From: G965229605 sp965229605
GTDB lineage: Bacteria; Pseudomonadota; Alphaproteobacteria; CBDDJK01
Assembly (NCBI GenBank): GCA_965229605.1
Contig: OZ245892.1
Location: forward strand, 1,736,001-1,800,000
DNA length: 64,000 nucleotides
Direction of reading: 5' to 3'
Made by a program: the position numbers and the translations under genes. Below the pieces are notes generated by a model. The model ran no database searches, was not told the DNA's origin, and saw only the letters and a program-made list of their open reading frames with translations. Shown here one piece after another: positions 1 through 7,916 of the stretch (within the stretch, counting starts at the first letter, position 1; every line of letters begins with the position of its first letter).

Positions 1-1338
1 GATCCTAAAGGAAAATGGCAGCATCTGAGTCATCATGCGGATACGGTTGATGAGGATTTGCTGACGGACGGAGTCATGTTTGACGGGTCTTCGATTGCTG
101 GATGGAAAGCGATCAATGAGTCGGACATGATCCTGATGCCGGATCTGGACACGGTGACGATTGATCCGTTTTCAGCCCAGCCGCAGTTGATTGTGACCTG
201 CGATATTCTGGAGCCCTCGACCGGTCAGCCCTATGGGCGTGATCCGCGCTCGACCGCGAAAAAGGCCATCAGCTATCTGCAAAGCACCGGCATTGGGGAT
301 CGCGCCTATTTTGGCCCGGAAGCTGAATTCTTTGTGTTTGATGATGTGCGCTGGTCCACCAGCATGGATCATGTCGGCTTCCAGATTGATTCCGAAGAAG
401 GCCCGTATAACTCAAACCGCCGCTATGAGGGCGGAAATATGGGCCACCGCCCGGCTGTCAAAGGCGGCTATTTCCCGGTTGCACCGGTTGATTCGGGCGG
501 GGATATGCGCTCTGAAATGGTCTCCACCATCAAGGAAATGGGCGTTTCTGTCGAAAAGCACCACCATGAAGTCGCAAGCTCCCAGCACGAACTCGGCATC
601 AAATTCGACACCTTGGTGCGCACCGCCGACAATATGCAGATTTATAAATATGTCGTCCATATGGTCGCCCATTCCTATGGCAAAACCGCAACCTTTATGC
701 CCAAGCCGGTCTATGGAGACAATGGCTCCGGGATGCACGTCCACCAGTCCATCTGGAAAGACAGCACCAACCAGTTTGCCGGTTCTGGCTATGCAGACCT
801 GTCAGAGACCTGCCTGCATTATATCGGCGGGCTTATCCGCCACGCACGGGCCATCAATGCACTCAGCAACCCGACAACCAACAGCTACAAACGCCTGATC
901 CCGGGATTTGAAGCACCGGTTCTGCTGGCCTATTCCGCGCGTAACCGCTCGGCCTCCATCCGTATTCCCTACGTCAGCAGCCCTAACGGCAAAAGACTGG
1001 AATGCCGATTCCCCGATGCAACCGCCAATCCCTATCTGGCCTATGCCGCCATGCTGATGGCCGGAATCGACGGAGTCAAAAATAAAATCCATCCGGGCGA
1101 TGCAATGGATAAAAACCTTTACGACTTGCCGCCAGAAGAACTCAAGGACGTGCCAACCGTTTCCGGCTCACTGCGCGAAGCCCTGGAGGCACTCGATCAG
1201 GATCGCGACTTCCTGAAGCAGGGCGACGTGTTCACGGATGACTTCATTGATGCCTATCTTGAATTGAAATGGGAAGACGTCTATCGGTTTGAACATACAC
1301 CGCATCCGGTCGAGTTCGAAATGTATTACTCCTCCTAA
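1..1338 (+). CDS. glnA: Glutamine synthetase type I, 5' truncated by window edge
   Basis: Catalyses ATP-dependent formation of glutamine from glutamate and ammonia in the cytoplasm. The frame is open from base 1, so the true start lies outside; about 445 codons are visible against roughly 470 in the family, so some 20-25 N-terminal residues are missing. Visible family motifs are MFDGSSIAGW, the GPEAEFFVF metal-binding segment, the HHHEVASSQHELG segment, NGSGMHVHQS, the NPTTNSYKRL/GFEAP region and RIPYVS. NLYDLPPEE near the C-terminus is the tyrosine adenylylation loop, so regulation by a GlnE-type adenylyltransferase is expected. A TTG at base 58 in the same frame is not a plausible start because conserved sequence precedes it. 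A strong terminator follows directly. glnB usually lies upstream in alphaproteobacteria but is out of view. Confidence 0.97.
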   Translation, partial: DPKGKWQHLSHHADTVDEDLLTDGVMFDGSSIAGWKAINESDMILMPDLDTVTIDPFSAQPQLIVTCDILEPSTGQPYGRDPRSTAKKAISYLQSTGIGDRAYFGPEAEFFVFDDVRWSTSMDHVGFQIDSEEGPYNSNRRYEGGNMGHRPAVKGGYFPVAPVDSGGDMRSEMVSTIKEMGVSVEKHHHEVASSQHELGIKFDTLVRTADNMQIYKYVVHMVAHSYGKTATFMPKPVYGDNGSGMHVHQSIWKDSTNQFAGSGYADLSETCLHYIGGLIRHARAINALSNPTTNSYKRLIPGFEAPVLLAYSARNRSASIRIPYVSSPNGKRLECRFPDATANPYLAYAAMLMAGIDGVKNKIHPGDAMDKNLYDLPPEELKDVPTVSGSLREALEALDQDRDFLKQGDVFTDDFIDAYLELKWEDVYRFEHTPHPVEFEMYYSS

Positions 1339-1360
1339 ATCAAGCGTAAACCCGGTTATA

Positions 1361-1402
1361 AAATCCGGTGCAGGGGCAACCCTGTGCCGGATTTTTATTT
1401 TT
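1361..1402 (+). terminator. Rho-independent terminator of glnA
   Basis: A 15-base stem (1361-1375 against 1380-1394, two internal G-U pairs) closes a GCAA tetraloop and is followed by a T-rich run with a single A. It lies 23 bases after the glnA stop codon and separates glnA from the RTX gene. Confidence 0.92.
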
Positions 1403-1575
1403 GCAGCCCGTTTATTTGAAATAACATAAAATAAATAAATTCATTTCCATTGCCGAATATTTTATGGTATAAATACTATCGAAGTAGGCATGAGTAATAT
1501 TCGCGAATAAAACCCGGGCGCGTACAGCTTGATATGATCGCTTGATCAGCCCCGGGTATGGTTGGAGACCAGATA

Positions 1576-4500
1576 ATGGCAGACATCACTGGCACAAATG
1601 GCAACGAAACACTCACGGGAACCGATGAGGATGATGTTATCCTGGGGCTTGATGGTGCTGACTGGCTTTATGGCGAGGACGGAGACGATGTCCTTGAAGG
1701 CGGGAACGGGGATGACAACCTTGATGGCGGCGACGGCGACGATGAAGTCTATGGCGGGGACGGCGAAGACCGTATTTACTATGACGCGCAGGATTCGGTT
1801 ATTGATGGCGGGGGCGGCGATGACACGCTTGATCTGACCGGCAAGATTTATGGGCAGGAAATCAAGTTGGAAGACGGCGGGATCACGGATATTGAACATG
1901 TGGATGGCGGCAGCGGCGGCGACGTCATTACAGGGAGTGGAGATAATAATATCCTGCTCGGCAATGACGGGAATGACACGCTTGACGGGGTTAGCGGGGC
2001 CAATGAGCTTGATGGCGGCGCAGGCGATGACACGCTGATTTATTCAGAAAATGACACGGTTGTTGAGGGGGGCATGGGGAATGATACGCTTGATGCCTCA
2101 CAAGAGAGCAGCAGTCTTGACCTGGAGCTATCCAGCGGCGTTATTGGCGGGGTTGAAAATCTGGTCTCTGGCAGCGGGAATGATACGTTAACCGGCGATG
2201 ACGAGGTCAATATCATTGAAGGCGGGGGCGGCAATGACATTATCGAGGGGGGATCGGGCAATGATTTTCTTTATGGTGGAGACGGGGACGACCTGATTTA
2301 TTATCATGAGGATGACCAGCTTGTTGATGGGGGGGCTGGCACCGACACGCTTTTGGGAGGCGGGATTGCGGGCAGTGGAGACCTGGATGTTGATTTGTCC
2401 AGCAATCAAAAATTTGCCAATTTTGAGAATGTCACCGGGGGGGATGGCGACGATGCGATTACCGGGGATGGCGGTGCGAATACCCTGGATGGGGGTGACG
2501 GGTCTGATTACATCAACGGGGCTGGCGGCGGCGATACGCTTTACGGCGGGGAGGGAGATGACCGTCTGATCTATGATAAAGAGGTTGTGCTGTTTGATGG
2601 CGGCGAGGGCGAAGAGGATCATCTGGATGCCAGCAACGAGACCAAAAAGCTGGATTTATCGCTGGAGGATGATGGCTATATTGAGAATATTGAGCATCTG
2701 ACGGGGGGCATCAAGGGGGACAGGCTGGTCGGGAATGATGATTTCAATATCATTTCGGGAGGCCTGGGCGGCGATTATATTGATGGTGGCGTTGGCGATG
2801 ACGAGCTTTATGGCGGCGATGGCGATGATACGCTGGTCTATGACTATGATGATTCCATTGTCGAGGGCGGTGCCGGGATTGATACGCTGGATGCCACGGC
2901 AAGTTCTGAGGAGCTGGATATTGACCTGTCTGCGAATGACTACCCGGGGGTTGAGAATGTCCTTGGCGGGGAAGGCGATGACATTATATTCGGGGATGAC
3001 CAGACCAATATTATTGATGGCGGCGATGGCTTTGACGAGCTGGATGGCGGCGGCGGGGCTGACGAGATTTCAGGCGGCGACGGCGATGATCTGATCCTTT
3101 ACGATACAGCCGACACGGTCATTGACGGGGGCGAGGGCACCGACACGCTGGATGCCAATGATTATTTTGACGTAGATTTATCCATTGATCTTGCAAAGTC
3201 GGATGTCATTCAGAACGTTGAAAATGTGGTCAGCGGCGACGGCGATGATAAAATCTATGGCAATGCCGGTGCGAATAGCATTGACGGGGCTGAAGGGAAT
3301 GACTTTATCACCGGTCGCCGGGGCCGGGATGAACTCTATGGCGGTGGCGGCAATGACACGCTGATTTATGATGAGAAAGATAGTATCATCGACGGGGGCG
3401 ATGATGTTGACACGCTTGATGCCAGTTCCAGCATCCTTGATTTGAATCTTGATCTTGAAGATAGCGATACCATTAGCGGCATTGAAAATCTGATCACCGG
3501 CAGTGGCGATGACAAGATTTATGGCAATCAGGATGATAATTCGATTTCCAGCGGGTCGGGGGATGATGTGATTGATGCTGGCGAAGGCTATGACTGGGTT
3601 GATGCGGGTCGCGGGCATGACCGGGTTATTTTTGATGATACGGATGAGGCGGTTATTGGCGGCAAGGGGAATGATATCCTGGATGCCAGCGAGTCAGACA
3701 CGGGAGTCTTGATTGATGTGCCGGATGTGACGGGTCTGGGGGTTTTGGTCAGCGGGTTTGAGACCATCATTGGCAGCGACGGGGATGATATTATTTATAC
3801 GAGTGCGCTTCGCGATAATATCAGCGCGGGCGCAGGAGACGACAGCATTGATGCGGGTGCCGGGAGTGACTGGATCAACGGGAACGAGGGCATAGACACG
3901 ATTGAAGGGGCCAACGGGGCAGATTTTATTTTCGGTGGTGCCGGAGACGACGAGTTGTTTGGGGGCAATGGCAATGATCTTATATCGGGCGGGAGTGGCG
4001 ATGATATAATTCATTATGATGCGGCTGACCGGATCACGAACGGGATTAACGGCGGCATTGGCGAGGATAAGCTGACGGCTGAAAATTCGACCGAGGATGT
4101 TCATATTGACCTTGAAAAGCACAAGCGTGTTATTGGCGGGGTCGAGAATGTTACGGGCAGCCGTTATGATGACAAGATCAACGGCGATGATGGTGATAAT
4201 ATTATTGAAGGCGGGGACGGTCATGATGTGATCAATGGCCGTGGCGGGGAGGATACGATCAATGGCGGGACGGGGGATGACCGGATTTCGTTTAGTGCGA
4301 ACATGCTGGTTGCGGATGCTGGAGAGAACGACGGGGATGATGATGTCCTTGATGCCAGTCGCCAGATATCGGGGCAAGAGCTTGATATTTCTGATAATAG
4401 CACGGTGTATGTTAATTTTGAGACTGTTCTTGGCGGGTTGGGTCGAGACACGATCACGGGCAGCAGCGAGGTCAATCGGTTGTATGGGAATGCGGGGGAC

Positions 4501-6192
4501 GACATCATTGATGGGGGGGATGAGTCGGACATTATTTTTGCGGGCGATGGCGATGACGAGGTCATTTATGACGAGGAGGATGAGCAGATTGACGGTGGCA
4601 AAGGCATTGATACGCTGAACATGCAGGCAGAGATTGCTGATTTGACGATTGACATGTCGGCTGGCGACCAGACGGACGGCAATTACAGCGGTTTCGAGAT
4701 TTTCCTGACCGGAGAGGGGGACGATACCTTCCTTGGTTCGGATGTTTATGACGAGGAGTTTCGCAGCGGGGATGGCAATGACAGTCTGGATGGAAACGGC
4801 GGCGGCGATGCGCTTTATGGAGAGGACGGGGACGACGAGATTATCTTTTACAAGGACCTTGCGGTTGCGGATGGGGGCGAGGGGACGGACACGATTGACG
4901 CCACCCGCGAGACCGAGGCGGTGACGATTGGTCTTAATCTCTGGACCAGTCTGAACGAGGTTGAGAATGCGAAAGGCGGGGATGGCGAAGATACGCTGAT
5001 TGGCAGTTTTGTTGCCAATGTGATTGAAGGCGGGATCGGGGCTGATCTTTTGATCGGGGCTGCCGGAGATGACATCATCACCGGGGACGATGGCACCTCT
5101 ACGGAGGAGGATACCGGGATTGTTAATGATTATATCAAGGGCGGGGATGGCGATGACACGCTTTCGGGCGGGCAGTTCTTTGACCTGATTGAAGGCGGCG
5201 ATGGCGATGATGCGCTGGATGGGGGCGAGGGCAATGATTTCCTGCTTGGCGGCCTTGGCACCAATAATCTGGATGGCGGCGATGGCGATACCGATGTGGC
5301 GGTCTATAGCCGCTTTTCTGACCGCGACAGTGACGGGGAGCGGTTTTTCATTGGCGACGGCAACGAGATTGCAGACGGGCTGACGGTTGACCTTACAACC
5401 GGGCGGGTAACCGCAAATAATGGCCTGCTGACTGATTCACTGGTCAATATCGAGCGGGTCTATGGCTCGGCCGGGGATGACGAATTTATCGGCAGCACTG
5501 GCGATGATTATATCCGGGGCGGGGCTGGCAATGATACGATTGATGGCGGCACTGGCGATGATATCCTCAGTTACGAATCCGGGCGTGATCATGGTTTGCG
5601 TGACCTGGACGGGAATTACGGGCAAAGCGGGATCATTGTCAATTTCTCGGACGAGAGTTTTATTGACGCGCGCGGTATTGTTTCGCGCCTGGCCCGCGTC
5701 GAGGCTGGCACGGTGCGCGATGAACATGGCGATACCGACACCGTGTTTGGCGTCGAAACCGTGATCGGCACCGACTATCGCGATATTATGATTGCCAGTG
5801 ATACGGAGTCCGGAATCTATATTGGCGGTGGCGGGGGTGATTATTTCTATGCCGGGGATGTCAGCGATGTCTTTTTATATAACAATAGTGACGGGCTGGA
5901 TGCGGGTCGTTCAAGCTATGACACCATAAAATATTTTAACCCGGATGATGATTTATTTTATTTTGAAGACCTTGCAAATGGCACCTTCAGCTATCTTGGG
6001 GGCGAGCAATTTACCGGCACCGGCAATACCGAAGCCCGCTATGACGATGACAGCCGCAAGCTGATGATTGATTTTAACGGCGATGGCGATACCAAAGACC
6101 GCGAGGATATCACGATCAAGCTGCTTTCGGTCGAAACCGATCAGGATAATGTTGAAGAGGCCCTGAGCGACTTTAACTTTGCTTTTGTTTAG
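1576..6192 (+). CDS. RTX calcium-binding repeat protein, type I secreted
   Basis: A protein of about 1538 residues made almost entirely of glycine/aspartate nonapeptides of the GGxGxDxUx type, which bind calcium and fold as beta-rolls outside the cell after type I secretion. No catalytic domain is visible. The repeats form about 12 super-modules of roughly 90-110 residues. Each contains an RTX stretch, a short element like LIYDEKDSIIDGG, a TLDA turn, a non-RTX spacer and an IENV element followed by a new RTX stretch. The last ~90 residues (a TEARYDDDSRKL segment, then a DFNGDGD segment, ending in hydrophobic NFAFV) resemble C-terminal type I secretion domains. An ATG at 1558 is in frame, but the ATG at 1576 has a well-spaced TTGGAGA and reads MADITGTNGNETLTG, so I chose it. 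The AT-rich upstream region has a possible weak promoter (TTGCCG, 18 bases, TACTAT). No ABC exporter genes lie nearby. The 3' end overlaps the convergent glycosylase gene by 20 bases. Confidence 0.9.
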   Translation: MADITGTNGNETLTGTDEDDVILGLDGADWLYGEDGDDVLEGGNGDDNLDGGDGDDEVYGGDGEDRIYYDAQDSVIDGGGGDDTLDLTGKIYGQEIKLEDGGITDIEHVDGGSGGDVITGSGDNNILLGNDGNDTLDGVSGANELDGGAGDDTLIYSENDTVVEGGMGNDTLDASQESSSLDLELSSGVIGGVENLVSGSGNDTLTGDDEVNIIEGGGGNDIIEGGSGNDFLYGGDGDDLIYYHEDDQLVDGGAGTDTLLGGGIAGSGDLDVDLSSNQKFANFENVTGGDGDDAITGDGGANTLDGGDGSDYINGAGGGDTLYGGEGDDRLIYDKEVVLFDGGEGEEDHLDASNETKKLDLSLEDDGYIENIEHLTGGIKGDRLVGNDDFNIISGGLGGDYIDGGVGDDELYGGDGDDTLVYDYDDSIVEGGAGIDTLDATASSEELDIDLSANDYPGVENVLGGEGDDIIFGDDQTNIIDGGDGFDELDGGGGADEISGGDGDDLILYDTADTVIDGGEGTDTLDANDYFDVDLSIDLAKSDVIQNVENVVSGDGDDKIYGNAGANSIDGAEGNDFITGRRGRDELYGGGGNDTLIYDEKDSIIDGGDDVDTLDASSSILDLNLDLEDSDTISGIENLITGSGDDKIYGNQDDNSISSGSGDDVIDAGEGYDWVDAGRGHDRVIFDDTDEAVIGGKGNDILDASESDTGVLIDVPDVTGLGVLVSGFETIIGSDGDDIIYTSALRDNISAGAGDDSIDAGAGSDWINGNEGIDTIEGANGADFIFGGAGDDELFGGNGNDLISGGSGDDIIHYDAADRITNGINGGIGEDKLTAENSTEDVHIDLEKHKRVIGGVENVTGSRYDDKINGDDGDNIIEGGDGHDVINGRGGEDTINGGTGDDRISFSANMLVADAGENDGDDDVLDASRQISGQELDISDNSTVYVNFETVLGGLGRDTITGSSEVNRLYGNAGDDIIDGGDESDIIFAGDGDDEVIYDEEDEQIDGGKGIDTLNMQAEIADLTIDMSAGDQTDGNYSGFEIFLTGEGDDTFLGSDVYDEEFRSGDGNDSLDGNGGGDALYGEDGDDEIIFYKDLAVADGGEGTDTIDATRETEAVTIGLNLWTSLNEVENAKGGDGEDTLIGSFVANVIEGGIGADLLIGAAGDDIITGDDGTSTEEDTGIVNDYIKGGDGDDTLSGGQFFDLIEGGDGDDALDGGEGNDFLLGGLGTNNLDGGDGDTDVAVYSRFSDRDSDGERFFIGDGNEIADGLTVDLTTGRVTANNGLLTDSLVNIERVYGSAGDDEFIGSTGDDYIRGGAGNDTIDGGTGDDILSYESGRDHGLRDLDGNYGQSGIIVNFSDESFIDARGIVSRLARVEAGTVRDEHGDTDTVFGVETVIGTDYRDIMIASDTESGIYIGGGGGDYFYAGDVSDVFLYNNSDGLDAGRSSYDTIKYFNPDDDLFYFEDLANGTFSYLGGEQFTGTGNTEARYDDDSRKLMIDFNGDGDTKDREDITIKLLSVETDQDNVEEALSDFNFAFV

Positions 6193-7201
6193 GGTCAGGA
6201 CTCATAGGCTGATCATTATCTGACAAATGCGCAGACAGATTTTGCAGATGAAGCCAAGCCTGCCGTTTGGCCAGCGGCGTGCGCAATAGATACGCCGGGG
6301 AATAGGTGACAAGGGCCGGAATTTCGCCAGATGCGCCGGGTATATCAATTTTTGACCATTTACCAACCAGCCGGGAGAGCGGGGCATCATCCTGGCGAAG
6401 AGAATCTGGGCCCGGGGGATTAGGACGAATAGCCGCCGCCGGACGCGCCCCCATCAGCAGGACATAATCAGGCTTGGCCAGTTTAATCCGCTGATGAAGA
6501 AAGGGGCTGAGAATATCGGTCTCGGTTGCCGTAAGCGACCGCCCGCCTGGTGGACGCCAGCAGCTTAAATAGGCACAATAGGCTGGCGCAGGGTGGCCCT
6601 GATTCTGGCTTTGGTCTCCCCTCCCCTTTTGCAGGCTTTGTTCCTCAACAGAAGTATTTTCACGCGTGAAAACATGGTCAATGCTGCCGAGCATCCGGGC
6701 CAATAACCTTCCTTCCGGCCCTGAAAAGGCCATCCCGCTTCGATCATCCTCGGTGCCGGGGGATTCAAGAATCACCATCAAGCGGCAAGCAGGCACAGGC
6801 AAATCTGACCCAAAAACCGCCCGATTGGCCGTTGCCACCAGATCACAGTCACGAAAATTGGCCATAAGCTGATCAAGTGTGGCGATATCACCGGCTTTGG
6901 CGGCCTGCTGGCGGGCTGAATCCAGCCGCTTGGCTCTTGATAAGACGGCTGGGGACAAAACGGCTGGTGATAAGACGGCTGGCGTGGATTTCCCGGGCAA
7001 TTTTGCCTGATAGTAAACCGGGCCAGAACCTTGCCCCTGTTCAATGTCAGGGCTTTTATGCGGCACCTGTTCTGCGGATTTCACCAGCCAGCTTTGCGGT
7101 ATATCCTCACAGGCGGTTTCCTCCCCCATGGCAACCAGCCATTGCGCGGCTTGCAAAAGGGCCAGCACATCATCGGAATCATCGCAAACGGCGTTTTCCA
7201 T
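6173..7201 (-). CDS. Uracil-DNA glycosylase family 4-like protein
   Basis: A 342-residue protein with the order of motifs of iron-sulfur uracil-DNA glycosylases (family 4/5): ESPGTEDDRSGMAFSGPEG in place of GEAPGxxED..G.PFVGxxG, then YLSCWRPPGGRSLTATE, then PDYVLLMGARPAA, and finally YSPAYLLRTPLAKRQAW. Such enzymes excise uracil from DNA and carry a 4Fe-4S cluster. The copy is divergent: the usual HPS/HPA before YLLR is SPA, and the canonical N-terminal cysteine pair is not clear (C6, then DCDLVATANRAVF). The variable linker contains a 15-bp triplication encoding PAVLS three times. It is convergent with the RTX gene. Family membership is fairly sure; retained glycosylase activity is uncertain. 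Confidence 0.8.
   Translation of the reverse strand: MENAVCDDSDDVLALLQAAQWLVAMGEETACEDIPQSWLVKSAEQVPHKSPDIEQGQGSGPVYYQAKLPGKSTPAVLSPAVLSPAVLSRAKRLDSARQQAAKAGDIATLDQLMANFRDCDLVATANRAVFGSDLPVPACRLMVILESPGTEDDRSGMAFSGPEGRLLARMLGSIDHVFTRENTSVEEQSLQKGRGDQSQNQGHPAPAYCAYLSCWRPPGGRSLTATETDILSPFLHQRIKLAKPDYVLLMGARPAAAIRPNPPGPDSLRQDDAPLSRLVGKWSKIDIPGASGEIPALVTYSPAYLLRTPLAKRQAWLHLQNLSAHLSDNDQPMSPDPKQKQS
6939..6983 (-). repeat. 15-bp tandem triplication inside the glycosylase gene
   Basis: Three consecutive 15-base copies (consensus on the plus strand gataagacggctggg) encode repeated PAVLS in the linker of the glycosylase-like protein. The second copy has a few substitutions. In-frame length changes would be tolerated. 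Confidence 0.85.
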
Positions 7202-7256
7202 CGTTCCTTTTCACCATCTTCTCTTTACATCTTTACCCGGCAGATGATCCCAAACC

Positions 7257-7916
7257 TCAGGGCTTCCAGCCTTCAGGGTCATCCAGAAACGACTGAACAA
7301 TATCAAGCGACTCTTTATCAAATTCCTGATTTTTTCGCGCAACCGCCAGAATATCATGCCAGGTGGCCAGAGCCGTCAAAGTGACCCCATGCGCATTCAG
7401 CCGGGCAATGCCTTCGGGGAAAATCCCGTAATGGAAAATCACCGCGCAATGCGCACAAATTGCATCGGCATCCCGCAGACCATCCACAAAAGATATTTTT
7501 GATCCGCCATCGGTTGCCATATCCTCGACCAGCAAAACCCGCTGCCCGGGCTGAATATTGCCTTCAATACGCGCATTGCGGCCAAAGCCTTTGGGCTTCT
7601 TGCGCACATAGCACATCGGCAGACCAAGCTGGTCAGAAACCCAGGCCGCAAAAGGAATACCGGCAGTTTCCCCGCCTGCAATCGCATCAAAGGCTTCCAC
7701 CCCGCAGCTGTCCCCGATTTTTTCAATCAGGTCCCGGATCAGGATCGTGCGGGCGCGTGGAAAAGCAATCAACCGGCGGCAATCGACATAAACCGGGCTC
7801 TTTCGCCCGCTGGTCAGGGTAAACGGGTCATTCGGTTGCAGCATAACAGCCCCGGTTTCAAGCAAAATTGCGGCTGCTCTCAAGGCCATTGTCGTGTGAT
7901 CAACTGTTATCGTCAT
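7257..7916 (-). CDS. pyrE: Orotate phosphoribosyltransferase
   Basis: Transfers the ribose-phosphate of PRPP to orotate, giving OMP in de novo pyrimidine synthesis (cytoplasm). The 219-residue length is normal. Visible are the substrate segment TSGRKSPVYVDCRR, the catalytic lysine region YVRKKPKGFGRNARIEG, and the PRPP-binding motif VLLVEDMATDGGS. The ATG at 7916 overlaps the stop of the upstream membrane-protein gene by four bases (ATGA), indicating translational coupling. Confidence 0.95.
   Translation of the reverse strand: MTITVDHTTMALRAAAILLETGAVMLQPNDPFTLTSGRKSPVYVDCRRLIAFPRARTILIRDLIEKIGDSCGVEAFDAIAGGETAGIPFAAWVSDQLGLPMCYVRKKPKGFGRNARIEGNIQPGQRVLLVEDMATDGGSKISFVDGLRDADAICAHCAVIFHYGIFPEGIARLNAHGVTLTALATWHDILAVARKNQEFDKESLDIVQSFLDDPEGWKP

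Noticed and set aside
58..60. TTG as the start of glutamine synthetase
   Set aside because: The frame is open to base 1 and the family needs about 20-25 further residues upstream, so the gene is cut by the window edge.
1598..5764. Several antisense and shifted frames within the RTX gene
   Set aside because: They arise from the GC-rich Gly/Asp codon pattern; only the long RTX frame has protein-family support.
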